A stretch of DNA of 64,000 bases from JACVRN01 sp036389255 (lineage in GTDB: Bacteria; Acidobacteriota; Blastocatellia; Pyrinomonadales; Pyrinomonadaceae): the NCBI GenBank assembly GCA_036389255.1, contig DASVQI010000033.1, positions 1-64,000 on the forward strand, written 5' to 3'. The notes below the pieces were generated by a model. It was given only the letters and a program-made list of their open reading frames with translations, was not told the origin of the DNA and did not search any database. Both the position numbers and the translations under genes were made by a program. Below are positions 37,593 through 46,484 of this stretch, piece after piece; positions within the stretch are counted from its first letter, which is position 1; each line of letters begins with the position of its first letter.

Positions 37593-40500
37593 CTAGTTAC
37601 TCTGCGGCTCGGCTGTAAAGGCCGCGCCGAGTTGCTTGATGTAAAATCTTACATCCGGGCGTTCCGCATAAGACTTGAACGTATCCGGCCTCCATTTTTG
37701 TCTAAGCAGCGAGAGAATCTCCGCAGCCTGTTTCATACGGGCGTCGGCAGCGCTCTGGTCGCCCATGCGCTGGCTGGCTCGCGCGGCAATCAGCAAAGCC
37801 CGCCATTCAGACACCTTCTGCCCGCCGCGCGCAAACCGCTCCTGCGCGCGTAAAGCGTGCTCAAGTGCGCCCGCGTCGTCTTCGCTCTCATACTTTGCCT
37901 CGGCCAGCGCCAGCGTAGCGCCTGACAGCAGCGCAGTGTCGCCCGCGCGCGTGGCAAGCTCAAACGCCTCTTCGCAGGCGGCCAGCCCTTCGCGCTTCGA
38001 CCCTGAGAAGACCTGAGCCAGCCCGAGCGTGTATTTGGCGGTAGCCGTGATATTGATGTATAGCGAGCCTGCGGCCTCTATAGCCTGTTTGGCTCTGGCT
38101 ATGGCCTCGGGAAAGCGCCGCTCGCTCAGGGCCATCTGCGCGTAGTTCAGATAGCCTTCAGCCATCAAATACTTATTGATGCTCTCCGGCTTACTCACTA
38201 CCCGAAAGACTTCCTCGAACGCGGCTTTCGCATCCGCGTAACGACCCAGCCGCCAGTACAGAGTGCCCCGGTTATGCTGGTTGTAGGTCATATTCAAGCT
38301 GCTGTTCTGCTGCTTGTAGATGCGATAGCTCTGGTCGTAATACTCCAGCGCTTCGGGCAGATTTTCCTGCTCGGACATGACGGTCGCTATCTCTCCGAAG
38401 GTGAAAGCCTTTTCGGATGCGCTGTTTGACTGCTCGTCAAGCTGTAGCTTCTGATTGAAAGCTTCGAGCGCCGCTTCGTATTCACCTTTCTGGCGTCGGG
38501 CGCGGCCAATGTTGACGAAGCAGGTGGTTATGTAGCGGCGATAATTCCCCTGCTGGAAGAAGCTCAGAGCCTGATTGGTAAAGGCGAGCCCCTCGTCCGT
38601 GCGGTACTGCTGTATGTATAGACCGCCCATATTCAGGCGGCTGATGGCGGCGCGCAACTGCGCCTTGTTTCGAGTGGAAAAATCCAGCGCCTGCCTATAG
38701 TACTTCTCGGCTTCCGCGTACTCACCGCTCAGTTGATAAGCGCGCCCGAGGTTTATCAGGCCGCTCGTCGCCAGATTTTCCAGCCCGCGCTGCTGCGCGA
38801 ACTCCATGGCATCGCTGGCGAACTTATGAGCCTTGGCGGACGAGCCCTGCATCTGGAAAGTCTGGCTTATATCGAGCATCGCGTAGATTTGCTGCGACTC
38901 GTTGCCGGTGCTGCGCGCCATCTCAAGCGCTTTCTGCAACTGCTCCTGCGCCGCGTCCAGATTGCCCAAGCCCCTTAACAGAAGGCCGCGCTGGTAGAAG
39001 ACTTCCGTGCTCCCTTCTATGTTGCTGAGCTGTTTATAGATGGTTTCCGCGCGGTCGAGCGAAGAGTTGGCGCTTCCCACATCCAGCCTGCGACTGTAAA
39101 GAGTCCCTATACGCAGGTAGGCCGTGGGATATTGCATGTTAAGCTCCGTCGCCTTGCTGTAACTGTCTATGGCCTTGTCCATCTCCTCGCTGTTCTGGTA
39201 GGCGCGTCCAAGGTCTACGAGTGCCTGCGCCTTATCAGCGTCGGACGCGCTCTCTACTATCTCTTTATAGTTCTTGATGGCGCTCGGAAGGTCTCTGGTA
39301 ACGGTCGCAAGCACCGCGTCCAGATAGAGCGCGTCCGTCTTCGGAAGCACGGAGCTGTCTGGGACTAGACGCTTGACCATGAGCATCTCGCGGGCGGCGC
39401 GTTCCGAGTAATCAAGCTCCATCCAGCTTTCCGCCAATCGCGCGTGGGCCAGCGCGAAGTCCGGGTCTACCTCCACGGCTTTACCCAGTAGGTTGCTCGC
39501 CTTATAGAAAGCGCCGTCGCGCAGGGCCTCCGTTCCACGGTCGTACCACTGCATGGCTTCGGCTGACGGGACGTGAACCTTCGGGCGCGTCAACTGCGAT
39601 ACGGCGAAGATGGTGAGCGCGACTGCGGCGAACACTGCCAGCAGAGTGAAGTAGGAGAGGCGCGGGCGGCGCATCGTCTCTGAGATGGTTCTGAGCGCGC
39701 TCGAACGTAAGGTAGGCTGTTGCGCACCGGCCAGCCGCTTTGTCAGCACCACTTCGTCCTTCAGCTTCTCGCGCACGGCGCTCAGGTCTTTGAGCATCTC
39801 GCGCGCGGACTGGTAACGCGCTTCGGGCCGCTTGGAGAGCGCCTTCATGGCGATGCGGTCAAGCTCAGGCGGGATGCGGTCGTTAAACTTGGACGGCGGC
39901 GGCGGGTCAACGTGTATTATCTGCGCGCCTATCTCTATGACGCTGCCGCCTGAGAAAGCAGGCCGACCGGCTATGCACTCGTAGAGCAGCGCGCCCAGCG
40001 CGAAGATGTCGCTTCTGGGGTCAACGTGCGCTCCCATGGCCTGTTCCGGCGACAGGTAGAGCGGCGTGCCGACCACTACGCCGCTACGCGTTCTGGTAGC
40101 CAAAAGCGTCTGCGCGTCCGGGTCAGCCGTCATCTCTTCTTCTTCGAAATGTTTGGCCAGCCCGAAGTCCAGCACCTTTGCGACCCCGCGCTCGTTGACT
40201 ATGACGTTCGACGGCTTGATGTCGCGGTGGACTATGCCGCTCTCGTGAGCTTCCGAGAGAGCTTCCGCGACCGATTCTATAATCTCCACGGCGCGCTTTA
40301 AGGTCAGCTCGCCTTTATAGAGCAGGTCTGAGAGGTCTTCGCCCTTGACCAGCTCCATGACTATGAAGGGCTGGCCGTCGTTCGCCTCGCCGTACTCGAA
40401 GATGGTGGCTATGTTGTGATGGCTTAGCACAGAGACCGAGCGCGCTTCCCTCAAAAAGCGTGCGCGGTAGTGATGCTCGTCCGTAGACTTGTTGAGGAAC

Positions 40501-40613
40501 TTGATGGCGACCTTGCGCCCCAGATGCAGGTCTTCCGCCAGATAAACCACACCCATACCGCCTTCGCCCAGTCTTTCAAGGATACGGTAGTGTGAGACGA
40601 CCTGATTAATCAT
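37593..40613 (-). CDS. Ser/Thr protein kinase with TPR sensor domain
   Basis: A 1006-residue Hanks-type kinase. The catalytic domain (about 1-280) has the Gly loop LGEGGMGVVYLAEDL, Lys in KVAIKFLN, catalytic HRDIKPSNVIVN, DFGLAKHF and GTPLYLSPEQ. One membrane helix (about 322-340, SYFTLLAVFAAVALTIFAV) follows. The outer 650 residues are about 14 tetratricopeptide repeats, e.g. QALVDLGRAYQNSEEMDKAIDSYSKA and AISRLNMGGLYIQQYRTDEGL. All catalytic residues are intact. The TPRs would bind an extracytoplasmic partner. A small Gly-rich protein follows in the same unit. Confidence 0.94.
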   Translation of the reverse strand: MINQVVSHYRILERLGEGGMGVVYLAEDLHLGRKVAIKFLNKSTDEHHYRARFLREARSVSVLSHHNIATIFEYGEANDGQPFIVMELVKGEDLSDLLYKGELTLKRAVEIIESVAEALSEAHESGIVHRDIKPSNVIVNERGVAKVLDFGLAKHFEEEEMTADPDAQTLLATRTRSGVVVGTPLYLSPEQAMGAHVDPRSDIFALGALLYECIAGRPAFSGGSVIEIGAQIIHVDPPPPSKFNDRIPPELDRIAMKALSKRPEARYQSAREMLKDLSAVREKLKDEVVLTKRLAGAQQPTLRSSALRTISETMRRPRLSYFTLLAVFAAVALTIFAVSQLTRPKVHVPSAEAMQWYDRGTEALRDGAFYKASNLLGKAVEVDPDFALAHARLAESWMELDYSERAAREMLMVKRLVPDSSVLPKTDALYLDAVLATVTRDLPSAIKNYKEIVESASDADKAQALVDLGRAYQNSEEMDKAIDSYSKATELNMQYPTAYLRIGTLYSRRLDVGSANSSLDRAETIYKQLSNIEGSTEVFYQRGLLLRGLGNLDAAQEQLQKALEMARSTGNESQQIYAMLDISQTFQMQGSSAKAHKFASDAMEFAQQRGLENLATSGLINLGRAYQLSGEYAEAEKYYRQALDFSTRNKAQLRAAISRLNMGGLYIQQYRTDEGLAFTNQALSFFQQGNYRRYITTCFVNIGRARRQKGEYEAALEAFNQKLQLDEQSNSASEKAFTFGEIATVMSEQENLPEALEYYDQSYRIYKQQNSSLNMTYNQHNRGTLYWRLGRYADAKAAFEEVFRVVSKPESINKYLMAEGYLNYAQMALSERRFPEAIARAKQAIEAAGSLYINITATAKYTLGLAQVFSGSKREGLAACEEAFELATRAGDTALLSGATLALAEAKYESEDDAGALEHALRAQERFARGGQKVSEWRALLIAARASQRMGDQSAADARMKQAAEILSLLRQKWRPDTFKSYAERPDVRFYIKQLGAAFTAEPQSN

Positions 40614-41189
40614 TGTATTTTCGATACAGGGCTTTCTTCGGTTCTCCGAAAGAGAGAGAGAAGAAGTTAAACCTGACGCGGGCCGCGTCTAACAGTCGAG
40701 CGCGGCTTCAAACTGAAAGGACTCCGCCGAGAGAGAGAGCGAAAATTCTGTTCGGCGGCTATTCTGCTCCAAAGTAGCAGGGATTTCAAGATAAATCTGG
40801 GGTGGGGAATAGCTGTCAGGAGTTGGGGATAGAGAAAGAAAATCCATCTCTCTTTCACCATTACCCAACCCCTGACACCTAATCCCCATTATCTCTCTTG
40901 CCTTTCGCGCTTATTGTGGGGCATACTCCACTTTGTTAGATTCCTGCTCTCGCGCGCCAGCCGATTCTGGATAGCGCTCAGTCCTAGGTAGCCGAAAAGC
41001 GACGACCGGCTTGAAGAGGAGAGAGTGAGGCCTTGTTTGTCAACTTGTTAGAAGCCGCTCTCGCTAGTTTTGTCAGAGCAAACGGGCACGTCGCGTGTCG
41101 CCGGATTAGGTCATAGCGCTCCCCGCCTTGTACGTCGGTGATTCAACCATAAAGCCCGCGCTTCCTTTACCTATAAGGATCAGATACGA
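40614..41189. other. intergenic region before the RRM gene
   Basis: No gene seen. It holds the palindrome 40799-40889 (GGTGGGGAATAGCTGTCAGG against CCTGACACCTAATCCCC, with an AAAGAAAATCC loop). The last 200 bases form a long leader to the RNA-binding protein gene, as is common for cold-shock-type genes. A TAAGGAT site is close to the ATG. Confidence 0.5.
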
Positions 41190-41600
41190 ATGGCTACGAA
41201 ACTATACGTGGGAAATCTCTCTTTCCGCACGACGCAAGAAGACCTGCGTGAGCTGTTTGCGCAGGCAGGCACGGTAGAATCGGCCTCTGTCATAGAGGAT
41301 CGCGAGACAGGACGCTCACGCGGCTTCGGCTTCGTAGAGATGGCTACGCAGGAGGAAGCACTGGCTGCGATAGAGCAATTTAACGGCAAGGACTTCAACG
41401 GCCGCAACCTGACGGTCAACGAAGCACGTCCGCGCACAGAAGGTGGTGGCGGCGGACGCGGCGGCGGTGGCGGTGGTCGCGGCGGTTATGGTGGAGGTGG
41501 CGGCGGCGGCGGTCGCGGCGGTAGTCGCGGCGGTGGCGGCGGCTACGGCGGCGGCGGTGGTGGCGGCGGTGGTCGCAACGACCGCGAGCCTCGCTGGTAA
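41190..41600 (+). CDS. RRM-domain RNA-binding protein with Gly-rich tail
   Basis: A 136-residue protein. Residues about 1-80 are one RNA recognition motif: RNP2 is LYVGNLSF and RNP1 is SRGFGFVEM, both intact. Residues about 90-130 are Gly/Arg repeats (RGG type). This is the Rbp family of bacterial RRM proteins, known from cyanobacteria and others and often cold-induced. The RGG tail may aid RNA binding or condensation. The long leader upstream fits post-transcriptional control. Confidence 0.92.
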   Translation: MATKLYVGNLSFRTTQEDLRELFAQAGTVESASVIEDRETGRSRGFGFVEMATQEEALAAIEQFNGKDFNGRNLTVNEARPRTEGGGGGRGGGGGGRGGYGGGGGGGGRGGSRGGGGGYGGGGGGGGGRNDREPRW

Positions 41601-41611
41601 ACAGAAAGCGG

Positions 41612-41700
41612 AAGCCGGGTGTCAGGTGCCGAGTTTCGGGTAAGAGAAAGACAAATGGTTTTTCTTTTATCCGAAACCCGGCCCCTGACACCCGGCCCCT
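41612..41700. repeat. intergenic palindrome (GCCGGGTGTCAGG type)
   Basis: GCCGGGTGTCAGG...GTTTCGGGTAAGAGAAAG pairs with CTTTTATCCGAAACCCGGCCCCTGACACCCGGC. It lies between convergent genes and may work as a terminator for both. Confidence 0.75.
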
Positions 41701-41702
41701 TT

Positions 41703-42839
41703 TTATTCCACCCAGTCCGCTATAAAGACGTTGGTTTCGCCTCGCGCCTTCGCGTTGCGGTTTGAGGCAAAGACCAATCGCTTGCCGTCGGGCGAGAACA
41801 TCGGGAAGCCGTCAAAGGTTTCGTTGTAAGTGATTCGCTCTAGTCCCGTGCCGTCCGTGTTAATCATGTAAAGGTCGAAGTTTCTTCCCTTCGGGTCGCC
41901 CACGTTCGAGGCGAAGATGATGCGCCCGCCTTCGTGGAAGAAATAGGGCGCAAAGCTGGCGGCCTTAAGATTCGTCACCTGCCGCTTGTTAGTCCCATCC
42001 GCGTTCATCACCCAAATCTCGAAGACATTCGGCTCAATCAGATTCTCGGCCAAACGCTGTTTGTAGCGCGCGACCTCGCTTTCTGTCTTCGGATGAAAGG
42101 CGCGATAGACTATCTGCTTACCGTCCCGCGAGAAGAACGGCCCGCCGTCGTAGCCAAGCTCCGTAGTCAGCCGCCGCACATTCCTGCCCGAAGCATCCAT
42201 AGTGTAGACGTCGAGGTCGCCGTCGCGCGTGGAAGTGAACACAATCTTTCGCCCGTCGGTGGAAATGGTCGCCTCCGCGTCGTAGCCCGGCGTGGAAGTC
42301 AGCCGCTTCAAGTCCGTCCCGTCCGGCTTCGCGGTAAAAATGTCGTAAGAAGGATAGATGGCCCACACGTAGCCGCGCGAAAAGTCGGGCGCAGGCGGGC
42401 AACGTTCTCCGCCCTCGTGCGTAGATGAGTAGAGGATACGGTCGCGTCTTGGGAAGAAGTAGGAGCAGGTTGTGCGGCCCTTGCCGGTTGAAACCATTCG
42501 TGTGCCGGAGCCGTCCGTGCGCATGGTGTAAATCTGGTCGCACTCGCGCCCGTCGCGCTTGGATTGAAAGATAAGCGACTGGCCGTCTCCGCTAAAGTAG
42601 GCTTCCGCGTTCTCGCCGCCGAAGGTCAACTGCCGAACATTACGCAGATGCTTCTCCGAAGAGAGCGTCAGGGGGTCTGTCGCACTGGAATCCTGCGCCG
42701 ACGAGACTCCGGGCTCCAGCGACAAACAAAGGAGCGTAAAGAGAAGACAGGCCAGTACCGCCTGCGGTAGCGGGCGAGTATTACCTAAGCTTGATGCCCG
42801 CTCGCTACCGCAGGCGATACTGACCTGCCCTTTATCCAT
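41703..42839 (-). CDS. TolB-like PD40 propeller protein, exported
   Basis: About 378 residues. The body is a beta-propeller of PD40 repeats: FGGENAEAYFSGDGQSLIFQSKRDG, TPGYDAEATISTDGRKIVFTSTRDGDLDVYTM, NETFDGFPMFSPDGKRLVFASNRN. A hydrophobic signal (AVLACLLFTLLCLSLEPGVSSAQ) precedes it. The residues before the signal are encoded by the palindromic repeat 42748-42827, so the N terminus looks replaced by an insertion and the true start is uncertain (ATG 42839 is the likeliest). It follows serC by overlap of the start region. Role: periplasmic scaffold; the partner is unknown. Confidence 0.85.
   Translation of the reverse strand: MDKGQVSIACGSERASSLGNTRPLPQAVLACLLFTLLCLSLEPGVSSAQDSSATDPLTLSSEKHLRNVRQLTFGGENAEAYFSGDGQSLIFQSKRDGRECDQIYTMRTDGSGTRMVSTGKGRTTCSYFFPRRDRILYSSTHEGGERCPPAPDFSRGYVWAIYPSYDIFTAKPDGTDLKRLTSTPGYDAEATISTDGRKIVFTSTRDGDLDVYTMDASGRNVRRLTTELGYDGGPFFSRDGKQIVYRAFHPKTESEVARYKQRLAENLIEPNVFEIWVMNADGTNKRQVTNLKAASFAPYFFHEGGRIIFASNVGDPKGRNFDLYMINTDGTGLERITYNETFDGFPMFSPDGKRLVFASNRNAKARGETNVFIADWVE
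42748..42827. repeat. palindromic repeat inside the 5' end of the PD40 gene
   Basis: CAGGCCAGTACCGCCTGCGG...GGGCGAGTA and its near-complement around a TAAGCTT centre. A related element (AGGACAGTACCGCCTG...CAGGCGGTACTGTCCT) is at 55909-55986, showing an interspersed family. Confidence 0.8.
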
Positions 42840-43917
42840 TCTTTCGCTCAAACTCTTTCATGAAGGAGACGAGCGCTTCGACGCCCTCTTTCGGAAAGGC
42901 GTTGTAGATGGAGGCGCGTATGCCGCCGACCGAGCGGTGGCCTTTAAGGCCGTCCAGCCCTTGTGCCGTTGCCTCCTGCGCGAACCTCTTCTCAAGCTCT
43001 TCGGAAGGCAGGCGGAAGGTGACGTTCATAATGGAGCGCGAGTCGGGGTCTGCGTGGCCGCGATAAAAGTCGGTCGCGTCAATCGCGTCGTAGAGCAGCC
43101 CCGCCTTCTCTTCGTTGGCTCGCTCCATCCCTTCGAGGCCGCCAATCTCCCTGAGCCACTTCGTCACCAGCATGATGATGTATATGCCAAAAGTGTTCGG
43201 CGTGTTGTAGAGCGACTTGTTCTCCGCGTGCGTGCGGTAATCGAGCATCGTCGCCAGATTGTCGGGTATGCGCTCCAGCAGGTCGTCTCTGATGATGACA
43301 AGGGTGACGCCGCTCGGCCCCATGTTCTTCTGCGCGCCCGCGTAGATGAGCGCGTATTTCTCCACCGGAATCGGGTGCGACATAATGTCGGAGGAAGCGT
43401 CCGCTACGAGCGGCACGTCGCCCACTTCCGGCTCTCGTTTCCACTCTACGCCTTCAATCGTCTCGTTAGTGGTGATGTGAACGTAAGCGGCTTTAGGGTC
43501 TAAGTTAAGCTCGTCCTGTCCCGGAACTCGCGTGAAGCCGCCGTCGGCCATAGTCGCCGCGACGTTCGCCGTGCCGACCTTCTTCGCTTCCTTCAGAGCC
43601 TTCTTGCCCCAGCTTCCCGTCAGCACGTAGTCGGCGCTGACACCCTGCGGCAGAAGGTTCATGGGAATCATGGAGAACTGTAGGCTCGCGCCGCCCTGTA
43701 GGAACAGCACGCGATAATTTTCAGGCACGCCCAGCAGCTCACGAATGCCCGTCTCCGCTTTATTGATTATCTCGTCAAAGGCCTTTGAGCGGTGGCTGAT
43801 TTCCAGAACAGACATCCCGACGCCCGGCAGCGCCACCAACTCTCTCTGAGCTTCTTCCAGCACGCTCAAGGGCAACACGGCCGGCCCCGCACTGAAGTTA
43901 AAGATTCTTTCCGTCAT
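42832..43917 (-). CDS. serC: phosphoserine aminotransferase
   Basis: A 361-residue class V PLP enzyme converting 3-phosphohydroxypyruvate and glutamate to phosphoserine. NFSAGPAVLP is the N-terminal family mark. ISHRSKAF, FLQGGASLQFSMIPMNL, DASSDIMSHPI and the PLP-lysine motif YAGAQKNMGPSGV are intact. The C terminus has GHRSVGGIRASIYNAFP. The ATG at 43917 lies behind GGAGG, and the protein then has the usual length. SerA is encoded three genes upstream on the same strand, so the serine pathway is nearly clustered. Confidence 0.95.
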   Translation of the reverse strand: MTERIFNFSAGPAVLPLSVLEEAQRELVALPGVGMSVLEISHRSKAFDEIINKAETGIRELLGVPENYRVLFLQGGASLQFSMIPMNLLPQGVSADYVLTGSWGKKALKEAKKVGTANVAATMADGGFTRVPGQDELNLDPKAAYVHITTNETIEGVEWKREPEVGDVPLVADASSDIMSHPIPVEKYALIYAGAQKNMGPSGVTLVIIRDDLLERIPDNLATMLDYRTHAENKSLYNTPNTFGIYIIMLVTKWLREIGGLEGMERANEEKAGLLYDAIDATDFYRGHADPDSRSIMNVTFRLPSEELEKRFAQEATAQGLDGLKGHRSVGGIRASIYNAFPKEGVEALVSFMKEFERKNG

Positions 43918-43934
43918 CATTCCTCCGTATAAAG

Positions 43935-44016
43935 CAGTGATGAGTGACAAGCGACGAGCGGCGAGTTAAGAGCAAGCTCTTTCAGGCTTGTCACTCGTCA
44001 CTCGTCACTTGTCACT
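43935..44016. repeat. intergenic palindrome (AGTGACAAGCGACGAG type)
   Basis: CAGTGATGAGTGACAAGCGACGAG and CTTGTCACTCGTCACTCGTCACTTGTCACTG form a hairpin. It reaches into the last codons of the SDR gene, whose stop it supplies. Confidence 0.7.
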
Positions 44017-44793
44017 GTTCTTCTGGTATCTGGGGCGAAGGGCCGTGCCGACGACGCGCGCAATCAGCTTGCGCGGCACGAGCCGTTCCGACTCCGTCAG
44101 CAGGTAATTCGACCAGCCCGAAATGATATGGCTCCTGCCGCGCTTCAAACCTCTGAGCGCGGTGTCAACTACCTCGTCGGTCGTCTGCGAGCCGCGCATG
44201 GGCGGCTTGTCTATGTGCCCGGCCTCGAAAAAGTTTGTCTCCGTCACGCCCGGACACAGCGCCATCACCTGTACATTAAAGGGGCGATTCTCTTCCCACA
44301 GCCCTATGGAGAAGGAGAGCACGAAGGCTTTTGTGGCCGCGTAGGTGGTCATGAAAGGGACGGGCTGAAAGCCTGCGGTCGAAGCCACGTTGATGATAAC
44401 GCCGCGCCGCCGCTCGCGCATCGGCGCTATAAAGCGATAGGTCAAATCAACCAGCGCCTTGACGTTGAGGTCAATCATCCTCAGCTCGCTCTCTATGTCC
44501 AGCTTGAGAAAATCGCCCATAGAGCCAAACCCGGCGTTGTTGATTAAAGTCTCCACCTCAAGGCCCCGCCTCTGGCACTCTTCGAAAAGGCGCGCGCCCG
44601 CTCCGTCTTCGGTTAAATCCATAGTCACGTACTGAGCCTGCACGCCGTACTCTCTGCCAAGCTCGTTACAGATGGTCGCAAGCTTCTCTTCGGTGCGCGC
44701 CACAAGGCACACGTTATCGCCCTGCGCCGCGAGCCTTCGCGCGAAAGTCTCTCCGATGCCGCTTGACGCGCCTGTGATGAGCGTGGTCTTCAT
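44005..44793 (-). CDS. short-chain dehydrogenase/reductase
   Basis: A 262-residue classical SDR using NAD(P). The cofactor loop is TLITGASSGIGETFARRLA, followed by the family motif INNAGFG, the Ser in IINVASTAG and the YAATKAF (YxxxK) active site. All are intact. The C-terminal region beyond residue 200 is longer than in the smallest SDRs, and the final residues are encoded within an intergenic repeat. The substrate is not readable; the family includes many dehydrogenases of lipids and sugars. Confidence 0.92.
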   Translation of the reverse strand: MKTTLITGASSGIGETFARRLAAQGDNVCLVARTEEKLATICNELGREYGVQAQYVTMDLTEDGAGARLFEECQRRGLEVETLINNAGFGSMGDFLKLDIESELRMIDLNVKALVDLTYRFIAPMRERRRGVIINVASTAGFQPVPFMTTYAATKAFVLSFSIGLWEENRPFNVQVMALCPGVTETNFFEAGHIDKPPMRGSQTTDEVVDTALRGLKRGRSHIISGWSNYLLTESERLVPRKLIARVVGTALRPRYQKNSDK

Positions 44794-44812
44794 GCCTGTA
44801 CGCGCGCTCCGG

Positions 44813-45244
44813 TCAGTTTATTACCCGCGATGGAAGCTCCGGATTAAGCCTTCGCAGCAGGTAGAGGTTGCAGTTTGTGCCCTTGGATTTCTTACTCGGC
44901 ACGCAGATGATGTCGTAGGGACGAAGAACAAAATCCTTCTCCTTTCCGCCACGTATGGCCTTGAGATTAACCGAGATAAGGTCGCCCTCTTTCGTGCCGT
45001 TATCTCTTCTAACCTTCACTCTCTTCACGTCCGCGTCGGCCAGCACTCCGCCCGCCCAGTCAAGAGCGCGCGTTAAGGTGAGCCCCCGCGAGAAAAGCAC
45101 CTCCTGCGGGCGCGCAACGTTGCCAGAGACGTAAACCCTCTCAACTACAGCCGTGCCTGAGCCCGGCGCTTGCGCCGGAGCCGTCCGGCCGGAAGCTGCG
45201 ATTACGGCTAAAAGCAGCAGGATGAACAGGCACTTTTTCATCAT
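44813..45244 (-). CDS. exported SLBB-domain small protein
   Basis: A 143-residue secreted protein. Signal peptide KKCLFILLLLAVIAASGRTAPAQ. The rest is one SLBB-type beta-grasp domain: RVYVSGNVARPQEVLFSRGLTLTRALDWAGGVLADADVKRVKVRR and FVLRPYDIICVPSKK, as in polysaccharide-export proteins, but without the export (Wza) domain. The ATG at 45244 leaves ten bases after serA; an earlier start would overlap it. Single Cys residues occur. Role in envelope polysaccharide or as a binding module is a guess. Confidence 0.8.
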   Translation of the reverse strand: MMKKCLFILLLLAVIAASGRTAPAQAPGSGTAVVERVYVSGNVARPQEVLFSRGLTLTRALDWAGGVLADADVKRVKVRRDNGTKEGDLISVNLKAIRGGKEKDFVLRPYDIICVPSKKSKGTNCNLYLLRRLNPELPSRVIN

Positions 45245-45254
45245 GATTCGCGGC

Positions 45255-46463
45255 TCAGCTTTTAATCTCAAGCAGGCTCAATTCTATGATGTCCGGGTTT
45301 TCAAAGCTCAACCTTTCGAGCGTCTCGCCCGGCGGCGCTTTGTCCAGATTGATGCGGGCGACCGCCGCCTGCGCTCCCTCGAAGACTATGTTCTCCATCT
45401 CCTGCACGTTGATTTCCGCAGAGCGAATCGCATCCAGCACGTGCGCCAGCACGCCCGGCCGGTCGCGGTGTCGCACTACCAGCATGTGCGTGGCGGGCGT
45501 TCTGGCGGCGAGGTTGACCACGTTCGGAACCTTGCCCGTCTCTTTGAAGGACTGCACGATGCGGACGGTTTCGGCCGCTATGGCCTCCTGCGCTTGGTCG
45601 GTTGAAGCGCCTATGTGATGCGTGCCGTAGAGGTTCGCTTCGCGCGCAATCTCGTCCGTGAACTCGGCGGTGGCGGAGGTGGGCTCGTTGGCGTAAACGT
45701 CAAGACCTGCGCGAATGGAGCGCGTGCGAATTGCGTGGACGAGCGCCGTTTGGTCTACCACCTCGCCGCGCGAAGTGTTGATGAAGTAAGCGCCCTCGCG
45801 CATGTTGTCGAAGAAGTCTGCGCCGATGAGAGAGCGCGTGTCGGGCTTCAGGGCCAGATGAATGCTTACTACGTCCGCCGACCGCGCCACGTCTAGCGGG
45901 GACTCTTTGTACTCTATCTCAAGCTCTTCGGCGCGCTCTGGCGTCAGGCTTCGGCTCCACGCTACGACGGGCATGCCGAAGGCAGCCGCGCGCGGAATCA
46001 TCTCCTGTCCTATGCGCCCCAGACCTATGAGCCCGAGCGTGCGACCGAAGAGGCCGCGCGCCTTTGAGAACTCCTTCTTGTTCCACTCGCCGCGCCTGAG
46101 GCTGATGACGTTGTCGGCCACGCGCCGGTCAAGCGCCAGTATGAGCGCGAAGGCAAGCTCTGCGACGGCAATTGAGTTCTTCCCCGGACAGTTCGAGACG
46201 TATATGCCGCGCGCGGAAGCGGCCGCCACGTCAATCGTGTTGTAGCCCGCGCCCGCTCGCACCACCAGCTTGAGCGCACCGGCGTCCAGCATGGCCTCCG
46301 CGACTTTCGTTGAGCGCACGACCAGCACGTCCGGCCTCTCCTGCTCGATTGCCTGAACTAGCGCCTCGTCCTTCAAGTCCGGTTGATAACTCACCTCGCA
46401 CCCTATGGCGCGCAGGCCGTCCTGACCCGATTGCTCGAACTTATCAGCAACAAGAACCTTCAT
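45255..46463 (-). CDS. serA: D-3-phosphoglycerate dehydrogenase
   Basis: A 402-residue NAD-dependent dehydrogenase, first step of serine synthesis. The D-2-hydroxyacid fold has GLIGLGRIGQEMIPRA for NAD, the Arg of NTSRGEVVDQ, the Glu of DVYANEPTSA and the His of YGTHHIGASTDQAQ. The final about 75 residues are an ACT domain (MLVVRHRDRPGVLAHVLDAIRSAEINVQEM), where serine feedback acts in relatives. Length is that of the shorter SerA type. It is in line with serC on the minus strand. Confidence 0.94.
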   Translation of the reverse strand: MKVLVADKFEQSGQDGLRAIGCEVSYQPDLKDEALVQAIEQERPDVLVVRSTKVAEAMLDAGALKLVVRAGAGYNTIDVAAASARGIYVSNCPGKNSIAVAELAFALILALDRRVADNVISLRRGEWNKKEFSKARGLFGRTLGLIGLGRIGQEMIPRAAAFGMPVVAWSRSLTPERAEELEIEYKESPLDVARSADVVSIHLALKPDTRSLIGADFFDNMREGAYFINTSRGEVVDQTALVHAIRTRSIRAGLDVYANEPTSATAEFTDEIAREANLYGTHHIGASTDQAQEAIAAETVRIVQSFKETGKVPNVVNLAARTPATHMLVVRHRDRPGVLAHVLDAIRSAEINVQEMENIVFEGAQAAVARINLDKAPPGETLERLSFENPDIIELSLLEIKS

Positions 46464-46484
46464 CTCATTTCCCAGCCTCGCAAT

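Noticed and set aside
40026..40301. A gene antisense to the TPR kinase
   Set aside because: It lies on the complement of the conserved kinase motifs with no start signal.
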